Part shown: one piece after another, positions 17,641 through 27,163 of the stretch
How positions within the stretch are numbered: the stretch's first letter is position 1
How the letters are laid out: the number at the start of each line of letters is the position of its first letter
IMG/VR virus record: IMGVR_UViG_3300031621_000022
Location: 1-28,589 of that record
Source: a virus
DNA length: 28,589 nucleotides
Direction: 5' to 3' (one strand)
The notes under the pieces: model-generated
What the model saw: the letters and a program-made list of their open reading frames with translations, nothing else
The model's database searches: none
Told to the model about the DNA's origin: nothing
Made by a program: the position numbers and the translations under genes

Positions 17641-20600
17641 ATGAACGAATTACAAAAATTTACAGCTTCGCTTCAAGGTCATTGGAATGACAAAGAAATA
17701 AAAGAACTTGTTATACAATGGAAAATAGACAATCAATGGGAGCAAAACAAACCTCAACCAATGGGGCCGCAAGAAGCACCAAAGCCTGAGAAGTTAACAT
17801 TAGAAGATACTTATATAGAAGAAGAAGTTTTTGAAGAAGTAAAGACGGAGGGCGATGCAGCGGGTGCAGGTGTGGAGCTAAGACAAACACCAGCACCAGT
17901 AGATATTACGGACTTAGTATTGGAAAATGGTTCTTCGGATTTAAAGCCAAATAAATTACAAAGTATTACTGAAAATTATAGTATTGACGGCAAAAAAGTA
18001 ACTGCTGATGACTTTGATTTTTACACGGAATTTAATAAAAATTTAAATCCCCAAGGAGCTTTGCTGCCCACCGTAAAGGATAGAAGCATTATAACCGTAA
18101 ATCAAAATGGAAAAAAAACGTCTTATTCAGCTAAACAAATAAAAACTTTAATAGAAAATAATTCCCCTGGTTTTGAAGACGTATCTAGCGTTCAAGAATA
18201 TGTAGATAGATTTGGCGATAATGCAGAAATTGTTGATCAATACAAAGACACTTATAAAGAGCAGCTTATCAAATACCAGCAAGAAATCGATGTAAGTAAA
18301 GTAGAGCAGGATGAAATAAACGCTTTAATAAGCAACCCCGATTTATTTAAACCTTACGTTGTAGAAACTGAAATTGTATCTGGAGGCGGGGGTAGTTCTA
18401 TGACAGGCTACATGCCGTCTAGCACTTCTATAAAAAGCGAAACAATAAAACCCTATGAAAACCAGCTTAAAGAAGCAAAAGCAACTTTAGTTAAAAATAG
18501 AAAAGCTCAAAACAGCTCAGAGCCTATAACTCAGCAAGAAATTGAAGATCAAGCAAAAGCCATTATAGAATATCAAAAGCAAGATGCTATAAGGAATGAT
18601 AATGCGGCTAAGCTTTTAAAGGACGGTAAAATTACGGAAACTCAGCAAAGTGAATTCTTAGGTATTATAGGTAAAAAAGCAAAAGATTCAAGTTGGAATT
18701 TACAGCCGCAAGCTAATCTTGTTGAGAAAAAAACCGCTAAGCTAAAAAACGGAAGTACTATACAAAATATAAATTCATTTTCTAAATCACTAGAAGAAGA
18801 TAGATTAAAATTAAGTAATCTAAAATCAGCAATGATAAAAATCTCAGGGGGTGATATGAAAATGAGTTCCCTAGATAGTCCTGAAAGAATAAATGAATTT
18901 AATAAAGCTGTAACAGAATACAATTCTATAATTTCTAATTACGATAAAAAATCAAAGTTTTTAGAAAAACTTGGAAAAGATTATCAAGTTCAATACAATT
19001 CTTTAGAAGCGGAGCAGGGCAATCTTATAGGCATGGCCTTAGATTCTGATACTAGTAAGTATGCTTTAAATTCATTAAAGCGAATTTACGATAAAGAAGA
19101 AAAACTTGCCTTAAACTTGGCTTTAGGTACTTTTAACATAGCAGCACAGGCAGGTGTTTTAGTAGAGGACGTTATTAAGTTTTCATTTGGAAACAGCGTG
19201 TTATTAGGTACAAAAGATACTGACTTTAAAAATAAAAAGCTATTTGGATTAGCAGAACTAGGAGTAAAGTCACAGCAAGCTCAAGAGTATATAAGAAATA
19301 AGTATTATGAGCCAATAACTTTTGATAAGGCATTTAACAGTTTAAGTAATTTTGGAAATTATGCTCTTGAAAAAGCAGTTGAACAAGCACCCATATATGC
19401 CGCTATTGCGTCTGGAGGCCTTGGAATGTTTGCGGTTTCAGCAAGTAGCGGTGGTGATTACTCATCATCAAGAAGAATAGAATCTAAACAAATAGGAGGC
19501 AGGGCTTATAATCCTGATGACGTGCTTTTTAGATCATTAGGATATGCAGGATCCGAGTATGTTTTTGGAGCACTACCAACCAGTAGATTGTTTAAAAGTT
19601 TAAACAAAGGAGCGGGTGATGGCACAAGAAGAGAAATATTAGACGGCATGCAGCAGTGGTGGAGAAACACTAAAACTTATGCTCCTAGTAATTTTGGAAT
19701 TGCGTTCGTTGACAAAATAGGAGAAGGCATGACTCAAGTTAGTCAAAATCTATTTGATGACAGCAGCCAAAATATATTTAGAGATGTACCAGAAGCGGTA
19801 TTTGTTGGAGGAATGTTTTCATACTCAGCAGCTTCAGCGCCTGTTATAAAAGGAGCTGTTTTGGCTAATTTTTCAGATTTTAAAACATATGATACTTATA
19901 GAGGTAATCTAAAAATGATAAATTCACTAGAAAGTTCTTTAAAAAATCAATGGACAAACGCTGATTTAAAAGAAAATACTAGAAAGCAAATACAACAATT
20001 AAAAGATCAGAACTTAGAAATAATAGAAGTTCAAAATAGAAAAGTAAATAACAACTTAAGTAGAGAAGGTTTTGGGTATTTTCAAAACGGAATGGAAAGA
20101 CAGGAGCAACTTAGAGTGGAAGCTGAAGCTGTTTTGGCTAATGAGTCTTTAAGTAAAAAGCAAAAAGACCAACGAATAAAAGAATTAAGTAATGAGTTCC
20201 AAGCTTTAAAAAACGGCATAGATGATTACAAACAAGCTTTTGCTAAAACCTTTAAATTACAAACAGCTAAAGAACAAAATAGATTAAAAAAAGAAGCTAA
20301 AATAAGATTAGAAGTACAAGGTAAATCCAATCCGAGTATTCAAAACGTATTAGATGAAGCTGAAAAAATACATACAGAAGAAAAAATAAATAACAATATA
20401 TCTAAAGAAACTTCCTTTTTAGAAAGTTTAATTGGAGCAGGTGTTGATATTAAATACAAAGCTGCTCAAACCAATGCAGAAGCTATAAAAGCTTTTACAG
20501 ATCTTATAAACGCAAGAGTAGAAGATGCAAACAATAGCATTAACAGAGAGCAAGGCGATAAATATATAAAGCAATTTAAAGAAGGAATAAATTCAGGGGA

Positions 20601-23600
20601 AACAAATGGTGTTAATATTCCATCTACAACTAACGGCAAAAAAGTTTACGATTCTGTAGTGTCCGTTCAAAACTCTATAGCAAATGAAAGAAGCGAAACT
20701 GGATTTCATGAACTTGGTCATTCCATAGCTGCTGAGGCCTTATCTACTGATCCAAATGCTTTTAAAGAAGTAGCGAATTCTGTTTTGGAATTTTTGCAGC
20801 AAAACAATAAAGACGCTTACACAAGAGTTAAAGCCAGATCTAAGGGCCAAGGATTTGATGAAGTTATAACTTATTTTTTAGAAGAAGTAACAAGCGGAAA
20901 TGTTAATTTAGAAAAACAAAGAGATACTGGATTTTTAGGTGCTCTAGGACAAGCGTTTGGTATTGCAACCGGCAAAGCAGGTAAAGCTGATTTTGATTAT
21001 AACTTTAAAGGCGAAACAGATGTTATAGCTTTTATGACTCAGCTAGGTACTAAAATAAAAGATGGTACTTTAACAGTAGGAGATGTTAAAGATATACAAA
21101 AATCAGATACATTAAAAACAGAATCCGAGTCTGAAGTTGATCTCGATCAAGCTGATCAAGATTTATTTAAAGAATCTAGAGTTAAATTAAATGAGTTAGC
21201 TGTTAAATCTAAAAAAGAAGATTTATCAATTACTGAACAAAAAGATTTAATAACTGAGTACAAAAGACTAGCGTTGTCAGGACCTGGTTTAAACTTTCAA
21301 AGTTACAAGTCTAGACAAGCAGGTCAACAAGGATTAAAGTCTATAAATAAAAATGATGCAGAATCTTTTGTTATGCAATATTACCAAGGCATATTAGATC
21401 GATACACGCCAACAATTGATGGTAAAAATATTGCTTTTTCAACTTTAGTTATATCCAATATTAATCCAAAAAGAGCTTTGTTTTTTGAACAAGAAATAGG
21501 AGGTTCAGATGTTGAAACTAGAATATCAGACGAAAGGCAAAAAGAAATAGAAAGCATTGAAGACACATCAAGCGAAACAATTGCAGAAGTAAACACAGAT
21601 GTTAAGCTTGTTGACAATATTAAAGTTAACAAAAAACCTTTAAGCACTGAATTTAAAGATAAAGTTAGAAAATTTGTAACTGAACAATTAGGAAGTGTAG
21701 ATGTTAATAGCGAAAAATTTAGAAAACAAGTTTTTAAGCCATCTAAAGCTTTTGTAGATTTTATTGTTAAAGATTTAATTGGTAGCCCAAAAAAATTTAA
21801 ACAATTTATACTGGAAAATCCTACTTTTTACAAAGGATTAAACATAACTGAATTAATTGCAATTGATGAAGGTAGAGTAGGAATGAAGCCTCCTCAGCCT
21901 AGATTGTTTACAGAATTTAACAGAAGACTTACAAAGCAGGCTGATATTGAAAAGTTTATGATGCAAGGAAAAATTCCTTATCTTACTGTTACTCAACAAA
22001 AAAATGGTGCAGATCTTTATAACAGACTTACTCCGTTACAACCAGCATTAAATCAACACTTTTTTGGCAGTATTTCTGATAGCAGTAAAAGTAACAGAAA
22101 GCGTGCTGCGGCTAAAGTCATTGCCGCTAAATTTATAGCAGAAGCAGCACCAAGTACAGAGGTTTTTAAAGCTAAACCGGAAATTGTTAGAGCTAAAACT
22201 GCTGAAAAACTACAGGTATCACCTAATGCTAAGTTTAGTGAAAATAGAAAAAACGTATTTATTGAAACAGGGTTAGACAGTAAGTCTAGGCCAGATTTTG
22301 CAGAATATAGCTTTGGTTATACAAAAGTTCTTAATTCATTATTAAAAGGAACAGGCTTTAGCAGAATAGATATGAAAGATCCTGAAGGCCGAAAAAGGTT
22401 TTTAGATTTTGCAATTAGCAGCGGATTAACTAAAAAACTTCCACCTATGTTTTGGAGGAAGTTGGCTTTTACTACTGAGAATGCTCTTACTAAAGATACG
22501 CTTAAAGAATTAGAAGAAGCTGGAATTGAAACAAAACCTTTTACTGAAGACGGCGAACTAGGGGATCTTAGAGAATACACAGGTAACTTGCCATTTAAAA
22601 ATGTTATAGAAGCTAACGTATGGGTATCTGAGTCTATAAAAGCAGAGCAAAAACGCTTAAGGAAGCCTAAAAATGAAGGTGGTGAAAATTTAAGCAAAGC
22701 TGAAGCTAAATTAAAAGCTAGAAATCTTTTTGCTAAAGATAGTGATTTTCCAGCATTAAAAAACATGCTTACTTATGAAGGTGTATATTCACAAAAAGGT
22801 AATTTAGAAAATGAATTAAATAATCCCGAGTTTGTAAAAAGACAAGATGAATCCATAGATGAGCTAGGTAAGCTTTTTGAAATGTTTCAAAACGAAATAA
22901 TGAGAAACAAAAATGGCACTATGAATTTCGAAGGTGTTGCTTTTGTGGGAGCTTTATTGTCTTCTAGCTCTTCTGGACAAGGACATTTTTTAAGATCTTC
23001 AGCTCCTTTTAGATTTTATCAAAAAGGGTATATGAAAACTGGATCTAGTGGAAACACTTTAGAGCATACTTTACCTGCTACTATAGTTGGAAAATATTTA
23101 TTTATGCAAGCCCTAGAAGGTAATGTTGGAGAAAACTTTAAAAACATAAAAAACAATTATTTTCAAGGACCAATATCTAATAAAAATGATAAAAAGCTAA
23201 AAGGCCAAAAACTTAATGGAGAAACATTTGATTACAGAGAAAAAACTCCAGAAGGATGGAAAATAACAGATAACATTTGGGCTAGATATTTTAATATTAA
23301 TGTAGGCTTAAATGGCGGTGGTATAAATCCAAGTGATTTAAAATTGCCAAACGGCAAGTCTGTTTACGATGTGCATAATATAACTTCCACCGGCGTTAAG
23401 GTTGATGTTGAAATGAAACAATCTAGATCTAAAGCTAATGATTTAGACGTTGATTTAGTTCCTAATATTATAACTTATAGTGATCCAGTAACTACCCAGA
23501 CATTAATAAACGCTTTAGCTAAAACTGATAAAGCTTTAAACGTAGCAAGAAGCGTAAATGCTCCAGTTAAAAAAATTAGAGTATTTGATTTTGATGACAC

Positions 23601-26496
23601 TTTAGCAACGTCAAAAAGCATGGTTGTAGTTAATATGCCAAACGGGTCTAGCAAAAAAATTAACGCAACAGAATTTGCTAAACAAGCTGCAGACTTAGAA
23701 TTGCAAGGTGCTAAATTTGATTTTACTGAATTTAGTAAAGTTGTTGATGGCAAAAAAGGGCCTTTATTTAGTGTAGCACAAAAAATTGCAAGTGTTAGAG
23801 GAACGGAAGATGTATTTGTATTAACAGCTAGACCTCAAGAAGCCGCAGGTCCTATAAAAGCTTTTATGAAAGCAAATGGTATAGACATACCTTTAGCTAA
23901 TATAACTGGCTTAGGGGATGGCACAGCACAAGCTAAGGCTGGTTGGATAATGGGCAAAGCTGCAGATGGTTATAACGATTTTTACTTTGCAGATGATGCT
24001 GTTAAAAACGTTAAGGCTGTTAAGGATGTACTTAGCCAAATAGATGTTAAATCTAAAGTTCAATTAGCTAAATTCAGCAAAATGCAAACTTTTGATATCA
24101 TTGTAAATGATATGATTGAAGACTCTTCTGGAATAGCTACATATAAAGAATATTCTGCAGCTAGAGCTAAAACGGTTGGCGCCAACAAAGGAAAATTTAA
24201 TTTCTTTATTCCACCGTCTGCTGAAGATTTTACAGGATTATTGTATAAAATGCTAGGTAAAGGCAAAAAAGGTGATGCTCAAATGGCGTTTCTTAAAGAT
24301 AATTTACTTGATCCTTACGACAGAGCTGAGTCCGCTGTAACGCAAGCTAAAATAGCTGCGGCAAATGATTTTAAAGCTTTAAAAACGCAATTAAAAACTT
24401 TACCTACAAGCTTAAGCGTACCAACAGGGGTTGGAGGTTTTACTTATTCTCATGCGGTCCGTGTAGCTATTTGGTCAGCTCAAGGCATGGACATACCAGG
24501 CTTATCTAAAAGAGATATTAAAGATTTGAATGATTTTATTCAAAATGATCCTGAATTAAAAACTTTTGCTAACGAGTTAATAGTAATACAAAAAGGTAAA
24601 CCATATCCTAAGCCAGGTCAAAATTGGCTAGGTGGCAACATTACTAGTGATATTATAAATGATATTAATAAAGTTAATAGAGCTGAGTATCAGCAAGAAT
24701 GGAGAGAAAATGTAGATATTATATTTTCAAAAGACAACCTGAATAAAATGGAAGCTGCGTATGGAACTAAATGGCGTAAAGCTATAGAGGATTCTTTGCG
24801 TAGAATGAAATCTGGTAGCAATAGACCCCCTGGAGGCAATAGCGTAACAGATGGATTGCTTGACTGGTTAAACAATTCAGTTGGCGCCGTAATGTTCTTA
24901 AATACAAGATCTGCATTGCTTCAAACTATATCTGCGGTAAACTTTATAAACTGGGGTGATAATAACATAGTAAAAGCAGGATTAGCGTTTGCAAATCAAA
25001 AACAATTTTGGTCTGATTTTATGACGCTTATGAATTCTGACTACTTAGTAGAACGTAGAAACGGTCTTAAAATAAATGTAAGTGAATCTGAAATTGCAGA
25101 TGCTGTAAGAGATTCAGACAACAAGGTAAAAGCAGCTATAGCTTTTTTACTTAGCAAAGGATTTGTAATGACAAGGTTTGCAGATAGCTTTGCAATTGCA
25201 AGCGGAGGGTCTACTTTTTATAGAAACAGAGTTAAAGCTTTAGTGGGTAAAGGAATGGAACAAAAAGCCGCAGAAGCACAAGCATTTGAAGACTTTAGAC
25301 AAATAGCAGAAGAAAGTCAACAGTCAAGTAATCCAAATAGAATTAGCCAGCAACAAGCTTCTGGTGCAGGTCGTGTTATATTAGCTTGGGCAAATACGCC
25401 GATGCAATATGCTCGTATACAAAAAAGAGCTGCTCAAGATCTTATAAACGGCCGTGGCGATTGGAAAACCAATGTATCTAAAATAGTTTATTACGGCGCT
25501 GTACAAAATTTAATATTTAATGCATTACAACAAGCCGTATTTGCTTTAGCGTTTGGAGAAGACGAAGACGAAGAAGTAAAAGACGCTAAGAAAAACGAAA
25601 AAATTTCAAGAGTTGCAAATGGTATGATTGACTCTCAGCTTAAGGGCTTAGGCATAGGTGGAGCTGCTGTGGTTGCAGTAAAAAGTGCTTTAATGGAATT
25701 AGGTAAGCAACACGCTAAAGACCGCCCTAAATACGAAGAAGCTGTATTTGATTTGCTAGGCTTTTCACCACCTCTTGGGTCTAAGATTCAAAAAATATAT
25801 GGAGGACTTAGAAGCTTTAGCTGGAGCATGAAAGATATTAAAGATAAAGGTTTTAGTTTAGATAATCCAGCTTATTTAGCAGGTGCTCAAATAACAACAG
25901 GTCTTACTAATATTCCGCTAGACAGAGTTATTAAAAAAATTAATAGCATGCGAGGAATTGTAAGCGAACAATCTTCTCTTTGGCAAAAAGTTGCTTTAGG
26001 TCTTGGTTGGTCCACTTGGGATGTAGGTCTTGGTTATTACGGAGGGTTTGACGCGGCAAAAGTTTTAACGCCTGAAGAGGAAAAAGTTAAAGAAATTGAC
26101 GATATGAAAAAGTTAACTAAAACAAAAGAGCAAATTGATATGCTGCTTGATTTAGGGTTAACTAAAAAAGAAATAAAAGCTTTAGGCAAAGAGCAAGTTA
26201 GAGTTGAAAAAATTATAGAGCTGCAAAATGCAGAGGCTAAACCTAAAGAAGAGGTTAAAGTTAAAGAAGAAATAAAAGGAGAAACTAAACCAACACCAGA
26301 AGTAAAAGCAAAACCTAAAACCGAAAGCGTTGAAAGAAGGCTTAGAAGACAATTTGATTCTATTAAAGATGAAAACAAACCTGATCAAGTAAAAACATTA
26401 CTTAAATTTGGGTTAACTAAAAAACAAATAAGAGAGTTACAATACGAAAAAAATAGAGTAAACAAAATATTAGAACTAATGGAAAAAAATAAATAA
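17641..26496 (+). CDS. Giant multidomain (polyvalent) ejection protein with zincin and HAD domains
   Basis: A 2951-residue protein taking 31% of the window. In order: an acidic, disordered N-terminus (to ~120); helical Lys/Glu/Gln-rich region; hydrophobic patches at about 488-515, 580-603 and 719-744; coiled-coil-rich segment (~750-930); zincin motif HELGH (His1023, Glu1024, His1027) with a candidate third ligand at Glu1074 (FDEVITYF); a possible degenerate sigma-like stretch (~1230-1310); a region with TLEHTLPA (~1806-1813); and a complete HAD phosphatase set: DFDDT (Asp1983, Asp1985), Thr2062 in LTARP, Lys2099, and Asp2118-Asp2119. The C-terminal third has hydrophobic stretches at ~2414-2437 and ~2614-2639 and ends in a duplicated motif. 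Position after a gp14-like gene suggests a virion protein ejected with the DNA, like giant 'polyvalent' proteins of other phages. Enzyme activities are inferred from motifs. Confidence 0.72.
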   Translation: MNELQKFTASLQGHWNDKEIKELVIQWKIDNQWEQNKPQPMGPQEAPKPEKLTLEDTYIEEEVFEEVKTEGDAAGAGVELRQTPAPVDITDLVLENGSSDLKPNKLQSITENYSIDGKKVTADDFDFYTEFNKNLNPQGALLPTVKDRSIITVNQNGKKTSYSAKQIKTLIENNSPGFEDVSSVQEYVDRFGDNAEIVDQYKDTYKEQLIKYQQEIDVSKVEQDEINALISNPDLFKPYVVETEIVSGGGGSSMTGYMPSSTSIKSETIKPYENQLKEAKATLVKNRKAQNSSEPITQQEIEDQAKAIIEYQKQDAIRNDNAAKLLKDGKITETQQSEFLGIIGKKAKDSSWNLQPQANLVEKKTAKLKNGSTIQNINSFSKSLEEDRLKLSNLKSAMIKISGGDMKMSSLDSPERINEFNKAVTEYNSIISNYDKKSKFLEKLGKDYQVQYNSLEAEQGNLIGMALDSDTSKYALNSLKRIYDKEEKLALNLALGTFNIAAQAGVLVEDVIKFSFGNSVLLGTKDTDFKNKKLFGLAELGVKSQQAQEYIRNKYYEPITFDKAFNSLSNFGNYALEKAVEQAPIYAAIASGGLGMFAVSASSGGDYSSSRRIESKQIGGRAYNPDDVLFRSLGYAGSEYVFGALPTSRLFKSLNKGAGDGTRREILDGMQQWWRNTKTYAPSNFGIAFVDKIGEGMTQVSQNLFDDSSQNIFRDVPEAVFVGGMFSYSAASAPVIKGAVLANFSDFKTYDTYRGNLKMINSLESSLKNQWTNADLKENTRKQIQQLKDQNLEIIEVQNRKVNNNLSREGFGYFQNGMERQEQLRVEAEAVLANESLSKKQKDQRIKELSNEFQALKNGIDDYKQAFAKTFKLQTAKEQNRLKKEAKIRLEVQGKSNPSIQNVLDEAEKIHTEEKINNNISKETSFLESLIGAGVDIKYKAAQTNAEAIKAFTDLINARVEDANNSINREQGDKYIKQFKEGINSGETNGVNIPSTTNGKKVYDSVVSVQNSIANERSETGFHELGHSIAAEALSTDPNAFKEVANSVLEFLQQNNKDAYTRVKARSKGQGFDEVITYFLEEVTSGNVNLEKQRDTGFLGALGQAFGIATGKAGKADFDYNFKGETDVIAFMTQLGTKIKDGTLTVGDVKDIQKSDTLKTESESEVDLDQADQDLFKESRVKLNELAVKSKKEDLSITEQKDLITEYKRLALSGPGLNFQSYKSRQAGQQGLKSINKNDAESFVMQYYQGILDRYTPTIDGKNIAFSTLVISNINPKRALFFEQEIGGSDVETRISDERQKEIESIEDTSSETIAEVNTDVKLVDNIKVNKKPLSTEFKDKVRKFVTEQLGSVDVNSEKFRKQVFKPSKAFVDFIVKDLIGSPKKFKQFILENPTFYKGLNITELIAIDEGRVGMKPPQPRLFTEFNRRLTKQADIEKFMMQGKIPYLTVTQQKNGADLYNRLTPLQPALNQHFFGSISDSSKSNRKRAAAKVIAAKFIAEAAPSTEVFKAKPEIVRAKTAEKLQVSPNAKFSENRKNVFIETGLDSKSRPDFAEYSFGYTKVLNSLLKGTGFSRIDMKDPEGRKRFLDFAISSGLTKKLPPMFWRKLAFTTENALTKDTLKELEEAGIETKPFTEDGELGDLREYTGNLPFKNVIEANVWVSESIKAEQKRLRKPKNEGGENLSKAEAKLKARNLFAKDSDFPALKNMLTYEGVYSQKGNLENELNNPEFVKRQDESIDELGKLFEMFQNEIMRNKNGTMNFEGVAFVGALLSSSSSGQGHFLRSSAPFRFYQKGYMKTGSSGNTLEHTLPATIVGKYLFMQALEGNVGENFKNIKNNYFQGPISNKNDKKLKGQKLNGETFDYREKTPEGWKITDNIWARYFNINVGLNGGGINPSDLKLPNGKSVYDVHNITSTGVKVDVEMKQSRSKANDLDVDLVPNIITYSDPVTTQTLINALAKTDKALNVARSVNAPVKKIRVFDFDDTLATSKSMVVVNMPNGSSKKINATEFAKQAADLELQGAKFDFTEFSKVVDGKKGPLFSVAQKIASVRGTEDVFVLTARPQEAAGPIKAFMKANGIDIPLANITGLGDGTAQAKAGWIMGKAADGYNDFYFADDAVKNVKAVKDVLSQIDVKSKVQLAKFSKMQTFDIIVNDMIEDSSGIATYKEYSAARAKTVGANKGKFNFFIPPSAEDFTGLLYKMLGKGKKGDAQMAFLKDNLLDPYDRAESAVTQAKIAAANDFKALKTQLKTLPTSLSVPTGVGGFTYSHAVRVAIWSAQGMDIPGLSKRDIKDLNDFIQNDPELKTFANELIVIQKGKPYPKPGQNWLGGNITSDIINDINKVNRAEYQQEWRENVDIIFSKDNLNKMEAAYGTKWRKAIEDSLRRMKSGSNRPPGGNSVTDGLLDWLNNSVGAVMFLNTRSALLQTISAVNFINWGDNNIVKAGLAFANQKQFWSDFMTLMNSDYLVERRNGLKINVSESEIADAVRDSDNKVKAAIAFLLSKGFVMTRFADSFAIASGGSTFYRNRVKALVGKGMEQKAAEAQAFEDFRQIAEESQQSSNPNRISQQQASGAGRVILAWANTPMQYARIQKRAAQDLINGRGDWKTNVSKIVYYGAVQNLIFNALQQAVFALAFGEDEDEEVKDAKKNEKISRVANGMIDSQLKGLGIGGAAVVAVKSALMELGKQHAKDRPKYEEAVFDLLGFSPPLGSKIQKIYGGLRSFSWSMKDIKDKGFSLDNPAYLAGAQITTGLTNIPLDRVIKKINSMRGIVSEQSSLWQKVALGLGWSTWDVGLGYYGGFDAAKVLTPEEEKVKEIDDMKKLTKTKEQIDMLLDLGLTKKEIKALGKEQVRVEKIIELQNAEAKPKEEVKVKEEIKGETKPTPEVKAKPKTESVERRLRRQFDSIKDENKPDQVKTLLKFGLTKKQIRELQYEKNRVNKILELMEKNK
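26125..26223 (+). repeat. C-terminal motif of the giant protein, copy 1
   Basis: Residues 2829-2861 (core LLDLGLTKKEIKAL, then RVEKIIEL). It matches copy 2 at 17 of 33 aligned residues without gaps. The DNA shares an exact 15-nt run (GGGTTAACTAAAAAA) at 26155 and 26410, exactly 255 nt (85 codons) apart. Confidence 0.8.
26380..26478 (+). repeat. C-terminal motif of the giant protein, copy 2
   Basis: Residues 2914-2946 (core LLKFGLTKKQIREL, then RVNKILEL), six residues before the end of the protein. It is separated from copy 1 by a Lys/Glu/Pro-rich linker. The helix-turn-helix-like spacing suggests a small helical hairpin. Confidence 0.8.
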
Positions 26497-26497
26497 A

Positions 26498-26995
26498 ATG
26501 AGTTCACCATTCCAAAAAAAATTTAGTGAAAAAACTCCTTTTGCAATACATGAAGGAAAAGCCCATAAAAGCTTAGAGCATCAAGCTGAAGAATATTTAG
26601 ATTTTCCACAAGAAAAAGCTAGAGCAAGAACTGACGAATATTTAGGCATTAAAGAAGATAAAGATGGATTAAAAGAAGAACAAAATTCTTTTAAATACGG
26701 CGATACTGCTAGACACTATTTAGCAGGAGATCAAACTTCTAGATCTATTCAAAAAAAATTAGGAGGATTTGGTAAAACATTTTTAGGCAAAACAATTGCT
26801 GGTATAGGATCTAATATAGGAGGCGTAATACATGAAGCACAAAACGTAATAGATGGCAGACCTATTATGGAGTCTGTAGAAGATGCAGCTAATAACTTAG
26901 CTGGCTCTATAGGAGCTTTTTTACCTGAAAAAGCAAGCAGTAAATTGTTAGATTGGTATAAAAAATTTGCTCCTGACGGAAAAGTAAAAAATTAA
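26498..26995 (+). CDS. Small phage protein with DxxRH...HE...NN signature
   Basis: A 165-residue protein starting one base after the giant gene's stop. The start MSSPFQKKFSEKTPFA is of a type I recall from several virion-linked proteins in marine flavobacterial phages. A charged helical part follows (to ~65). Then come potential metal or catalytic residues: Asp69, Arg72-His73 (DTARHYLAG), a Gly-rich hydrophobic stretch (GKTIAGIGSNIGGV), His112-Glu113 (IHEAQN), and Asp129 plus Asn132-Asn133 (DAANNLAGS). This order resembles a DxxRH...HE...D..NN..G family seen in bacterial toxin-like proteins, possibly DUF6973-like, but I am not certain. It could be ejected or could work with the lysis genes downstream. 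Tight spacing suggests translational coupling with the giant gene. Confidence 0.5.
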   Translation: MSSPFQKKFSEKTPFAIHEGKAHKSLEHQAEEYLDFPQEKARARTDEYLGIKEDKDGLKEEQNSFKYGDTARHYLAGDQTSRSIQKKLGGFGKTFLGKTIAGIGSNIGGVIHEAQNVIDGRPIMESVEDAANNLAGSIGAFLPEKASSKLLDWYKKFAPDGKVKN

Positions 26996-27009
26996 CATAA
27001 AAATAAATA

Positions 27010-27162
27010 ATGAGCATATCAGACATCAAAATGTACGCAATGAGTTTCGGAGTGGTTGGAATAACAACATTTGGACATATAGAAACTTGGTTAAAAATTA
27101 CTTTGCTTCTTGTAACCATTGGATACACGGTAACAAAATGGGTTAAACTTAAAAAAAAATAA
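27010..27162 (+). CDS. Small membrane protein, probable holin
   Basis: A 50-residue ORF (ATG 27010, TAA 27160-27162) below many gene-caller cutoffs but well supported by context. It fills the gap between two genes, ends one base before the next ATG and has an A-rich leader like its neighbours. The translation has a short polar start, a hydrophobic segment at about 8-24 (MYAMSFGVVGITTFGHI), a second at about 27-41 (WLKITLLLVTIGYTV), then a basic tail (TKWVKLKKK). Small size, two membrane segments, a charged C-terminus and an amidase gene 0.7 kb downstream fit a class II-type holin that opens the inner membrane for lysis. Another small membrane protein is possible; holins are too diverse to name by sequence. 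Confidence 0.6.
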   Translation: MSISDIKMYAMSFGVVGITTFGHIETWLKITLLLVTIGYTVTKWVKLKKK

Positions 27163-27163
27163 T

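Noticed and set aside
22317-22766. 149-aa minus-strand frame inside the giant gene
   Set aside because: It lies wholly inside a gene with continuous conserved-looking protein sequence, and no minus-strand gene is otherwise present.
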